Source: Clostridia bacterium
GTDB taxonomy: Bacteria > Bacillota_E > SLMV01 > PUMD01
Assembly: GCA_003563755.1 (NCBI GenBank)
Contig: PWUB01000238.1
Coordinates: forward strand, 1 to 5,102
DNA length: 5,102 nt
Direction of reading: 5' to 3'
The notes beneath the pieces are model-generated. The model worked only from the letters and a program-made list of their open reading frames with translations. It did not search any database and was not told where the DNA came from. The position numbers and the translations under genes were made by a program. Position 1 is the stretch's first letter, and the number at the start of each line of letters is the position of its first letter. This document shows positions 1 through 5,102 of the stretch, piece by piece.

Positions 1-735
1 CCGCCCCGTGACTTTCCCTCCATGTATCCCGTGGAGACCCGGTACTGGACGACGGCCCAGGTCCAGGTGTCCCTCGAGACCTTCTATCTCCTCGCTGAAG
101 CGGTGGGATGGGACCCACGGCCCTCGGCCCTGGCGGTGTCCGTTGAGTCAGCCGCCCTCGTCCTGGACCAGGTGGAGGGGATCCGCAGGAGGATCGACGG
201 CGGCCTGGTCGTGGCCGTGGCTGAGTGGTTCGAGAACATGGAGATGACCCCGGAACCGCTCTTGATGATACCTCCCGGTGACCTGTTCAGCCTGAGAACC
301 GCTTCCGGGACCCCCCGAGCCTCCGGTTTTGCCCCACCCACGGTCGTGGTGTCCCTGATGATGTGGGCCGCCTACGTCATGGGGGCCATGCTGTACGCGG
401 GCACCGTCTACATCGTGCTGATGGGCAGACGCAAAGAGCTGGCCCTGATGAAGGTTCTTGGGGCCAGGACCCGCCAGGTAGTTACGGTGGTGCTGGCGGA
501 GATGGTCAGTCTCGGTGCTGCAGGAGCGGTGATCGGTCTGCTCGTCATGAGTCCGCCCGTGCTCTGGCAGCTGGGCACGGCAGCTCCGACCGCCGCATCC
601 TTCGCGGCAACCATGCTTCGCCTGGGCGGGAGCGTCATCCTGACCGCGGTGGTCGTATGCGGGGTGTTCGGGGGAATCCCTGCTTACCTGATGGTGACCC
701 GGACAGCTGAAGAGACCCTGATGGAGGGAGGCTGA
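1..735 (+). CDS. FtsX/MacB-type ABC transporter permease, C-terminal part (5' end outside window)
   Basis: This is the C-terminal portion of an inner-membrane permease of the FtsX/MacB/LolC type, whose members pair with an ATPase to move substrates or transmit force across the envelope. The frame is open from base 1. The first ATG (22) has no ribosome binding site before it, so the gene almost certainly begins upstream. Counting from that ATG, residues 1-105 are soluble extracytoplasmic sequence. Hydrophobic segments follow at about 107-134, 152-177 and 202-225. Just after the first one comes the cytoplasmic loop GRRKELALMKVLGA (136-148 region), the usual FtsX-family signature (charged residues, then a K-x-LGA motif). 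The protein ends shortly after the last helix, as is normal for the family. It is followed after 3 bases by a second permease, so the two probably form a heterodimer. The ATPase is expected upstream but not seen. The family call is strong; the substrate is unknown. Confidence 0.88.
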   Translation, partial: PPRDFPSMYPVETRYWTTAQVQVSLETFYLLAEAVGWDPRPSALAVSVESAALVLDQVEGIRRRIDGGLVVAVAEWFENMEMTPEPLLMIPPGDLFSLRTASGTPRASGFAPPTVVVSLMMWAAYVMGAMLYAGTVYIVLMGRRKELALMKVLGARTRQVVTVVLAEMVSLGAAGAVIGLLVMSPPVLWQLGTAAPTAASFAATMLRLGGSVILTAVVVCGVFGGIPAYLMVTRTAEETLMEGG

Positions 736-738
736 CCG

Positions 739-2142
739 ATGGGTGCGAAACGAGGCCGGTGGTGGATCTTCCGCAGGCACCTGTGGCAACACTGGCGGGA
801 AAGCGCTATCATCTTCCTGGTGCTGCTGTCGGGCTTCCTTTTCTATACTTTCTATGGTTCCTGGTCCGGGGCTGTCGCATCCCCGGATGAGGGCATTTCT
901 GCCCTGAGCCTGCCCGCGGACGTGATGCTCGAGATAGCCCACTGGGCGGCGCAGATGCAGGAGCCGGACCTGTCACCGGCAGCCTATGCGGCGGATGATT
1001 TCCTCAGGCAGCGCATAGATGACCGGGGACTGTGGGGAGGAATCCCCACGGCCCACCGACCTGCCCAGCTTCCGAGGCTGGTCCGCGAGTCCCTGGGAGC
1101 CGTGAGCGCACCCATCATGACGGGCGCAGGCACGGTGGACATGTGGGGAATATCCGGGGTTCCCCTCGAGCTCGAGGCGTCCCTGCCCCTGGTGGCAGGA
1201 CGCTGGCCCGAGGACGCTTCAGAGGCTGCTGTGCATGAGAGCCTGGCCAACGGTGGGGGAGTGGTCCTGGGGGAGAGAACACCCCTGGTGGGCATGCAGG
1301 TACTGCAGGGAAGTACCAGGGAGGTGCCCGTCGAGGTGGTCGGCGTCTTTCGCGGAGAGCACGACATATATCCGCGGGTGATGGTCCTCTCCGAAACTGC
1401 AGCCGAACTGCTCGGGGGCGGTGAAGAGAACCTGCTGCTTCTGTGGGAACAGAAGGTGGAGCCCATCGAGGTGGAGATGATCGACGGGACGATGCGCTAC
1501 GAGTTCCCGGGCCTGTCAGAGGTGCTGCGAGGATTCAGCTGGAGTACCCGCGTACCGACCATCGAGGCCTTTGACACCCATGAGGACCTGGACTCTCTCA
1601 CCGCCCGGCTCGGCGTTACCCTGCCCTTCGGCATGCTCGTGGAGGGCCGCGTGCGGGTCCATGGATCGGCTGAGATCGGCATCCGGGCCATGTATATGAG
1701 GCTGGGGGAGAGGTTGGCCCCCGTGACCCTCATGATCTTACTATCCCAGGTGGTGGCTCTCACGGTCATCCTGGCCATCATCGTGGTCGATCGCCAGAGA
1801 ACCTTCGGAGCATATAAGGTCCTGGGCCTCTCTGTCTCCCAGGTCCGCCGCCTCTACTTCGGGCACGTACTGGTGATCGGAGTCACGGCGGGTGTCCTTG
1901 GCTTCATCATCTTCAACCTCACCGCGGGCTTCATGGAGGACCTGATGGGCTTTGACTTCGAGATGCCCCTTCTGAGCATCGGGCTTTGGGGGCTGATCGT
2001 CCTGCTGCTCTCTGCCTGGTGTGCTCATATCGCGGGGGCTCTCTTCGAGAGCACCGACATCGACTCCCTCCTGCGGGAGGCCTACGAATTCGACTGGTGG
2101 AGCATAGTGCGCATGAAGGCGAAAACGGTCAGGGACAGTTGA
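739..2142 (+). CDS. FtsX/MacB-type ABC transporter permease, complete (467 aa)
   Basis: This is a complete second permease of the same ABC system. The layout is typical of the MacB/FtsX family: a basic cytoplasmic start (residues 1-20), a first transmembrane helix (about 22-40), a large extracytoplasmic domain (about 45-325), then three helices (about 328-350, 373-395, 411-436) and a short charged tail. The extracytoplasmic part holds MacB-periplasmic-core-like stretches: LVAGRWPEDASEAAVHESLA (151-170), a G-V-V-L-G segment, and VEVVGVFRGE (198-207). The loop after helix 2, DRQRTFGAYKVLG (351-363), is the FtsX signature. The ATG at 739 lies 3 bases after the upstream stop, and a GGGAGG ribosome binding site (726-731) sits inside the end of that gene, so translation is likely coupled. 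The tail (about 437-467, with SLLREAYEFDWW) is slightly longer than in minimal FtsX proteins. The substrate cannot be told; lipoprotein, peptide or drug export, or activation of a cell-wall enzyme, are all possible in this family. Confidence 0.9.
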   Translation: MGAKRGRWWIFRRHLWQHWRESAIIFLVLLSGFLFYTFYGSWSGAVASPDEGISALSLPADVMLEIAHWAAQMQEPDLSPAAYAADDFLRQRIDDRGLWGGIPTAHRPAQLPRLVRESLGAVSAPIMTGAGTVDMWGISGVPLELEASLPLVAGRWPEDASEAAVHESLANGGGVVLGERTPLVGMQVLQGSTREVPVEVVGVFRGEHDIYPRVMVLSETAAELLGGGEENLLLLWEQKVEPIEVEMIDGTMRYEFPGLSEVLRGFSWSTRVPTIEAFDTHEDLDSLTARLGVTLPFGMLVEGRVRVHGSAEIGIRAMYMRLGERLAPVTLMILLSQVVALTVILAIIVVDRQRTFGAYKVLGLSVSQVRRLYFGHVLVIGVTAGVLGFIIFNLTAGFMEDLMGFDFEMPLLSIGLWGLIVLLLSAWCAHIAGALFESTDIDSLLREAYEFDWWSIVRMKAKTVRDS

Positions 2143-2165
2143 TGGCAGAAGCGACGATCATACCC

Positions 2166-2174
2166 GGTGAGGAG
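2166..2174 (+). promoter_or_regulatory. Ribosome binding site for the M24 peptidase
   Basis: The bases GGTGAGGAG form a strong Shine-Dalgarno sequence. The core GAGGAG (2169-2174) ends 5 bases before the GTG at 2180 and 8 bases before the TTG at 2183. The GTG at 2174 overlaps this site and is therefore an unlikely start. An in-frame TGA at 2168-2170 rules out any start further upstream in this frame. Confidence 0.6.
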
Positions 2175-2179
2175 TGGAC

Positions 2180-3367
2180 GTGTTGTTTGTATTCAGCGAT
2201 AGGGAGATAGTGAAGGAGAAGATCCAGCAGGCGAGGGGACTCATGGCCGAGCACGGCGTCGACGCCTGGTTCCTGGTCGACACCGAGGGAAGGGACCCGG
2301 CACTCTCCCTCCTGGTGGGAGGGGCCACCTCGGGCCGCAGCCTGTATGTGTTCGACCGCCGGGGACCGGTTCGTGCCGTTACCGGATTTCCGGACAAGGG
2401 TCACCTCGAAGCCCTCGGAGTCTTCGATGAGGTGATCTGTACGGAGAAGGCGACCATGGAAGAGCTCATGGTTTTCCTGCACGATGATATCTCGCCCGGG
2501 AGGTTCATGCTCAATTACTCCGAGGGCGACAGCCTGTGCGACGGCCTCAGCCACGGCACCTTCCTCTGGATTTCCCGGGTGCTGGGACCCGAACGGATGA
2601 AAGGGGCGATTTCGAGCGAGCCCGTGCTGCAGCAGCTGAGGGCTGTGAAGTCCGCCGAGGAGCTGGACCGCGTGCAGAGGTCCATCGACTTCAACCTCGA
2701 GATATACGAGGAGGTCTCATCCCAACTGGCCGGGGGCCTGACCGAGAAAGAAATACAGGCCCTCTTCCGGCGGGCCATCGACAGGCGGGTGCCGCAGGGG
2801 GTAATGCCCCAGGACGGTCCGCTGGTGCTTCTGCCCAAGGCGGGCATGGCTCACCGGGAACCCACCGATGCCCGCCTGGAGCCCGGAGACATGCTGGTCA
2901 TAGACTTCGGGCTGGGGTTTCGGGGCTATCACTCCGACATTGCCCGGACCTTCTACCACCTGCGCCCCGGCGAGGAGCGGGCTCCCGATGCGATCCTGGA
3001 TGCCTTCAGGGCGGTGCGCGGAGCCATCCATGCTTCCTTCTCCGCGATGAGACCCGGGGTAGCTGGTTTCGAGGTCGACCGCATCGCCCGTGAGCACCTC
3101 GTGGAACGGGGATACCCACCCATAAAGCACTCCCTGGGGCACCAGATAGGCCAGCAGGTCCACGACGGCGGCACGTCGCTTCGGCCCTTGAGACCGGGAC
3201 AGGATCCGAATGAGGCCGGTCGGCTGCAGGAGGGGGAGCTGTACACCCTGGAGCCCACCATACTCGAGGGTGAGCTCAGCATCATATCCGAGGAGAATGT
3301 CCGGGTGACGGACCACGGAGCTGAGAACTTACATCCGTGGCAGACCGAGTTGTGGTATATACCCTGA
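2180..3367 (+). CDS. M24B metallopeptidase, Xaa-Pro aminopeptidase/prolidase type
   Basis: This is a cytosolic dinuclear-metal peptidase that would cleave X-Pro bonds in peptides; no signal peptide is visible. The GTG start at 2180 was chosen for its ribosome binding site and gives 395 residues, normal for the family. Residues 1 to about 150 resemble the creatinase-like N-terminal domain; about 155-385 are the pita-bread catalytic domain. All five expected metal ligands are visible: D242 (VIDFG), D253 (HSDIARTF), H321 (GHQIG), E358 (YTLEP) and E371 (SEENV). Also present are H225 (HREPTDARLEPGD) and H328 (VHD), at positions known from E. coli PepP for substrate-binding histidines. The spacings H225-D242, D242-D253 and H317-H321-H328 match PepP. 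It follows the second permease by 37 bases with no terminator between, so co-transcription is likely. Exact specificity (aminopeptidase P, prolidase or another M24B activity) is not decidable from the motifs. Starts at 2174 or 2183 are possible alternatives. Confidence 0.92.
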   Translation: MLFVFSDREIVKEKIQQARGLMAEHGVDAWFLVDTEGRDPALSLLVGGATSGRSLYVFDRRGPVRAVTGFPDKGHLEALGVFDEVICTEKATMEELMVFLHDDISPGRFMLNYSEGDSLCDGLSHGTFLWISRVLGPERMKGAISSEPVLQQLRAVKSAEELDRVQRSIDFNLEIYEEVSSQLAGGLTEKEIQALFRRAIDRRVPQGVMPQDGPLVLLPKAGMAHREPTDARLEPGDMLVIDFGLGFRGYHSDIARTFYHLRPGEERAPDAILDAFRAVRGAIHASFSAMRPGVAGFEVDRIAREHLVERGYPPIKHSLGHQIGQQVHDGGTSLRPLRPGQDPNEAGRLQEGELYTLEPTILEGELSIISEENVRVTDHGAENLHPWQTELWYIP

Positions 3368-3377
3368 GGCTGTTTCC

Positions 3378-3407
3378 CACTCCCCCGGGAGAGATCCCGG
3401 GGGAGTG
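3378..3407. terminator. Convergent hairpin, probable bidirectional terminator
   Basis: A perfect 13-bp inverted repeat (CACTCCCCCGGGA and TCCCGGGGGAGTG) with a GAGA loop lies 10 bases after the peptidase stop, between two convergent genes. The stem is very GC-rich and has the same form on both strands. Neither side has a T-run after the stem, so it is not a classic intrinsic terminator. It may act as a bidirectional stop or as a 3'-end stabiliser. Confidence 0.65.
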
Positions 3408-3426
3408 CCCATCCCCGACGGGTCCT

Positions 3427-3744
3427 TCACCGGGACCCGGGGTCGCCTCCCTCGGTGAGCCTGCTTTCGTATTTTTCCAGGACTTCTGCGAGCTGCTCGG
3501 TCAGGCCCACGCCCGTCGCATTCGCCAGGCACAAGAGGGAGAAGTACACGTCTGCGAGCTCCTCCGCCCACCCCGGGCCCGTGTCGGGAGGCCGGGTGCC
3601 GTAATCGGAGGCCACCAGGATCTCCTTGGCCAGCTCGCCCACCTCGGAAACGAGATCAAGCAGGCGGATGTCAGCCGGTGCCTCGAGATCGTGTTCTGCC
3701 ACGAAAGCCTCGACCCGCTCCTGGTCGGACACCTTCTTATCCAC
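3427..3744 (-). CDS. MazG-type nucleotide pyrophosphohydrolase (105 aa)
   Basis: This is a small all-alpha protein of the MazG/dUTPase-like NTP pyrophosphatase superfamily, which hydrolyses (d)NTPs to monophosphate and pyrophosphate, often on aberrant nucleotides. The metal-binding pattern ExxE...ExxD is present: E34-V-G-E37 in the helix LVSEVGELAKE, and E62-L-A-D65 in AEELADVYFSLL. The next helix, LANATGVGLTEQLAEVLEKY, and the closing KYESRL fit the family's C-terminal part. The length matches single-domain MazG-like proteins rather than the two-domain E. coli MazG. The start is a GTG at 3744, preceded on the minus strand by GGGTGAGG at a 5-6 base distance. It is the second gene of a probable minus-strand operon, 44 bases after the DUF2284-type gene. 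The C-terminal codons lie in a second small hairpin (3419-3439). The actual substrate is unknown. Confidence 0.88.
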   Translation of the reverse strand: MDKKVSDQERVEAFVAEHDLEAPADIRLLDLVSEVGELAKEILVASDYGTRPPDTGPGWAEELADVYFSLLCLANATGVGLTEQLAEVLEKYESRLTEGGDPGSR

Positions 3745-3788
3745 GTTGCCTCACCCTCTCTTCCGGGAGACCGACGCTCCCGTTTCTC

Positions 3789-4304
3789 TCACCTCACAAA
3801 TACGGCCGAGTACCAGTTCTGCTGTTCATCCCGGTGCTCCAGAACCTTGATGGGGAGATCGAACTCGCGGACCGTTGCGAAGACATCAATGCCCACGGAA
3901 TGAAAGGACGGCCGCGCCTTATCGGGATGACGGCAGGGCATGTCGTTGTATCCCGAGCACTCGGTGCAGAGCACGCAGTCACTGAGAGCGAGGGCGAAGT
4001 AGCATCCGCGGGCGAAGGCTGTACGCTCCAGCTCGAAGGCGATCCGCTGCGCGCTGCCGAGGTCGTTGGTGTGCACGATGATCCCCCACTCGTATTCCTG
4101 CAGGATCCGCCTGTATTCCCACGGTCGCAGGGAGTTGGGCCCCGAGGGACAGGTATGCCGGTGCGCATAATCCGGGCAGCCGTGCATGCATTTCAGGAGG
4201 GTCCTGGAGTCGAACTCTATCTGCTCTGTTCGGAAGGGCACCGCGTCCACCGCGCCGAGCTCTTCGGCCCTTTCAATGAGATCCGATGCCAGCTGTTCGC
4301 TCAT
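3789..4304 (-). CDS. DUF2284-type predicted metal-binding protein (cysteine-rich, 171 aa)
   Basis: I recognise this as a DUF2284-like predicted metal-binding protein of unknown biochemical function. Eight cysteines occur in two groups. The first is C39-x3-C43-x8-C52, the last within HTCPSGP, like the CPP-type motif of the family. The second is C110-x2-C113-x2-C116-x7-C124, a ferredoxin-like spacing, with C101 just before it. One or two iron-sulfur clusters are a reasonable inference. There is no signal peptide or membrane segment, so it should be cytosolic. The frame extends upstream to an ATG at 4436, but the ATG at 4304 is preferred. It has AGGAAGGAG 7 bases before it, the promoter at 4348-4376 would lie inside the longer version, and the extra 44 residues are proline-rich and unlike a domain. 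It leads a probable operon with the MazG-type gene. Confidence is high for the gene and moderate for the family name. Confidence 0.82.
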   Translation of the reverse strand: MSEQLASDLIERAEELGAVDAVPFRTEQIEFDSRTLLKCMHGCPDYAHRHTCPSGPNSLRPWEYRRILQEYEWGIIVHTNDLGSAQRIAFELERTAFARGCYFALALSDCVLCTECSGYNDMPCRHPDKARPSFHSVGIDVFATVREFDLPIKVLEHRDEQQNWYSAVFVR

Positions 4305-4311
4305 AACCGGG

Positions 4312-4320
4312 CTCCTTCCT
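4312..4320 (-). promoter_or_regulatory. Ribosome binding site of the DUF2284-type gene
   Basis: On the minus strand AGGAAGGAG precedes the ATG at 4304 by 7 bases. This near-ideal Shine-Dalgarno sequence decides the start against the longer alternative at 4436. Confidence 0.75.
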
Positions 4321-4347
4321 GTAAGTGGATGCCGTGTTGCGTGGTCC

Positions 4348-4376
4348 ATTGTATCGGGAAGGAAAGGGACGGGCAA
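4348..4376 (-). promoter_or_regulatory. Sigma70-like promoter for the DUF2284-MazG pair
   Basis: Read on the minus strand, TTGCCC (4371-4376, 4 of 6 matches to the -35 consensus) is followed after exactly 17 bases by TACAAT (4348-4353, 5 of 6 matches to the -10 consensus). Transcription would start near 4341, giving a leader of about 36 bases that holds the ribosome binding site. The spacing and position are what a housekeeping promoter should show. It is predicted by eye only. Confidence 0.6.
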
Positions 4377-4495
4377 ACTCGCTGGTTGTGTGAAACACCC
4401 CGGGGGTAAGACCCGCGGATGTGCCGGTGCGCTCATACCACGGGGTCGCGGGTGGATACTAAGCTTGACCGCGGATCATCCAGGGAGGACTGTCG

Positions 4496-5102
4496 ATGAG
4501 AGGAATCCGGGCCGGACTTATGCTCACAATCGTCGCAGTGGGCTTTTCTATCGGGGTTTGGCTCCAGGCCATGGAGATGAGGACCAGTGTTTCGCCGCCT
4601 GAGGTCATCGAGGCGGGCGGTGAGGCAGAGGACGACGATGCCCTCCGGGCAGTGTATGAGGCGGCAGCCGAAAGACTGCAGAGGGAAGTAGAACACATCA
4701 CCGGGGAGGCCACGGGTACCTACGGCGTCTACTTCCAATACCGCCCCCCGGATGTCGATGTTGCAGTGACGGTGAAAGTGGAGAGCGATCGCGCATTTTA
4801 CGTTGCATCATGCTACAAGCTGCCCCTGGTCCTTTACCTGCACGAGGAGGCGGCAGCCGGACGCGTCGACCTGGCTGAGCGAATGATCTACCGCGAGGAA
4901 CACTTCGCCACCGGCGCCGGGATACTGCAGAAGGAGGAGTTCGGCGGCAGCTACGACCTGGAGTACCTGGCCTACCTGGCCATCGTACACAGTGACAATG
5001 CAGCCAGCCGAATGCTATTGGAGAGGCTGGGGCGCGCCGCGCTGCAGGCCTACAAGGAGGGGCTCGGGGCACGGGAGACCAGCTTGAGGGACATGCTGGC
5101 CA
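4496..5102 (+). CDS. Serine hydrolase of the class A beta-lactamase fold, 5' part (3' end outside window)
   Basis: This is a membrane-anchored or exported enzyme of the beta-lactamase/transpeptidase-like superfamily; 202 codons are in the window with no stop. The ATG at 4496 follows AGGGAGG (4482-4488) at 7 bases. Residues 4-24 form a hydrophobic signal or anchor segment without a lipobox. An acidic linker and a helix (about 45-68) come next, then beta-strand-like sequence (75-103). The nucleophile motif SxxK is S105-C-Y-K108, and SDN is S166-D-N168. The S-to-S distance of 61 is almost the 60 of class A enzymes (S70 to S130). The KTG motif would lie outside the window. By hand alignment the general-base glutamate (E166 in class A numbering) is not evident (L201 at the aligned place), so true beta-lactam hydrolysis is doubtful. 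A cell-wall or peptide-processing role is possible. It is divergent from the DUF2284 operon; no convincing plus-strand promoter was found in 4305-4495. Confidence 0.85.
   Translation, partial: MRGIRAGLMLTIVAVGFSIGVWLQAMEMRTSVSPPEVIEAGGEAEDDDALRAVYEAAAERLQREVEHITGEATGTYGVYFQYRPPDVDVAVTVKVESDRAFYVASCYKLPLVLYLHEEAAAGRVDLAERMIYREEHFATGAGILQKEEFGGSYDLEYLAYLAIVHSDNAASRMLLERLGRAALQAYKEGLGARETSLRDMLA

Noticed and set aside
22..24. ATG at 22 as the true start of the first permease
   Set aside because: There is no ribosome binding site before it, the frame is open to base 1, and the expected N-terminal helix and most of the extracytoplasmic domain would be missing.
148..942. 264-codon open frame on the minus strand across the permease genes
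   Set aside because: Its product is rich in His, Gln, Gly and Pro with no domain-like pattern, and it lies opposite two well-supported permease frames. Long antisense frames are expected in GC-rich coding DNA.
2717..3316. 199-codon minus-strand frame opposite the M24 peptidase
   Set aside because: It covers the conserved catalytic half of the peptidase, and its product has no recognisable motif. It is best read as a shadow.
3337..3903. 188-codon plus-strand frame overlapping the peptidase end and the MazG-type gene
   Set aside because: It runs through the convergent hairpin and opposite the MazG metal-binding helices, and lacks domain-like sequence.
3678..4409. 243-codon plus-strand frame opposite the DUF2284-type gene
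   Set aside because: The minus strand carries a cysteine-motif protein with a strong ribosome binding site and promoter. The plus-strand product shows no family pattern.
4305..4436. N-terminal extension of the DUF2284-type protein to the ATG at 4436
   Set aside because: The extension is proline-rich, covers the predicted promoter, and has a poorer translation start than the ATG at 4304, which has AGGAAGGAG before it.
4455..4470. Possible plus-strand promoter elements (GATACT at 4455-4460, TTGACC at 4465-4470)
   Set aside because: GATACT has no acceptable -35 partner 16-18 bases upstream. TTGACC is too close to the ribosome binding site to serve as a -35 for this gene.

Overview
The window comes from a GC-rich bacterial chromosome. 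Strong purine-rich ribosome binding sites sit in front of most genes, and GTG is used for two of the starts. The cysteine-rich DUF2284-type protein is of a kind common in anaerobes, so an anaerobic high-GC bacterium (for example a deep-branching actinobacterial or Firmicutes-like lineage) would fit. This placement is inference, and nothing in the sequence fixes the taxon.

Layout. (1) Bases 1-3367 carry three plus-strand genes in operon-like spacing. They are the C-terminal part of one FtsX/MacB-type ABC permease (cut by the left edge), a second complete FtsX/MacB-type permease starting 3 bases after the first one ends, and an M24B metallopeptidase (Xaa-Pro aminopeptidase/prolidase type) starting about 37 bases later. 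(2) Bases 3368-3426 are a short convergent gap holding a perfect 13-bp hairpin, probably a terminator shared by both sides. (3) Bases 3427-4304 carry two minus-strand genes, read as an eight-cysteine DUF2284-type predicted metal-binding protein followed 44 bases later by a small MazG-type nucleotide pyrophosphohydrolase. A good sigma70-like promoter (TTGCCC, 17 bases, TACAAT) precedes the pair. (4) Bases 4305-4495 are a divergent intergenic region. (5) From 4496 to the right edge runs the 5' part of a membrane-anchored serine hydrolase of the class A beta-lactamase fold, with SxxK and SDN motifs; it is cut by the window end.

How the genes work together. The two permeases most likely form the membrane part of one ABC system whose ATPase lies upstream, outside the window. 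The peptidase may be co-transcribed with them, but no functional link can be read from the sequence. The DUF2284/MazG pair is a plausible small operon without a known joint role. I see no clear evidence of a new defence system, mobile element, CRISPR array, tRNA or rRNA. The points most worth a second look are the DUF2284-MazG pairing, the apparent lack of the class A general-base glutamate in the serine hydrolase, and a 22-codon frame bridging the second permease and the peptidase.
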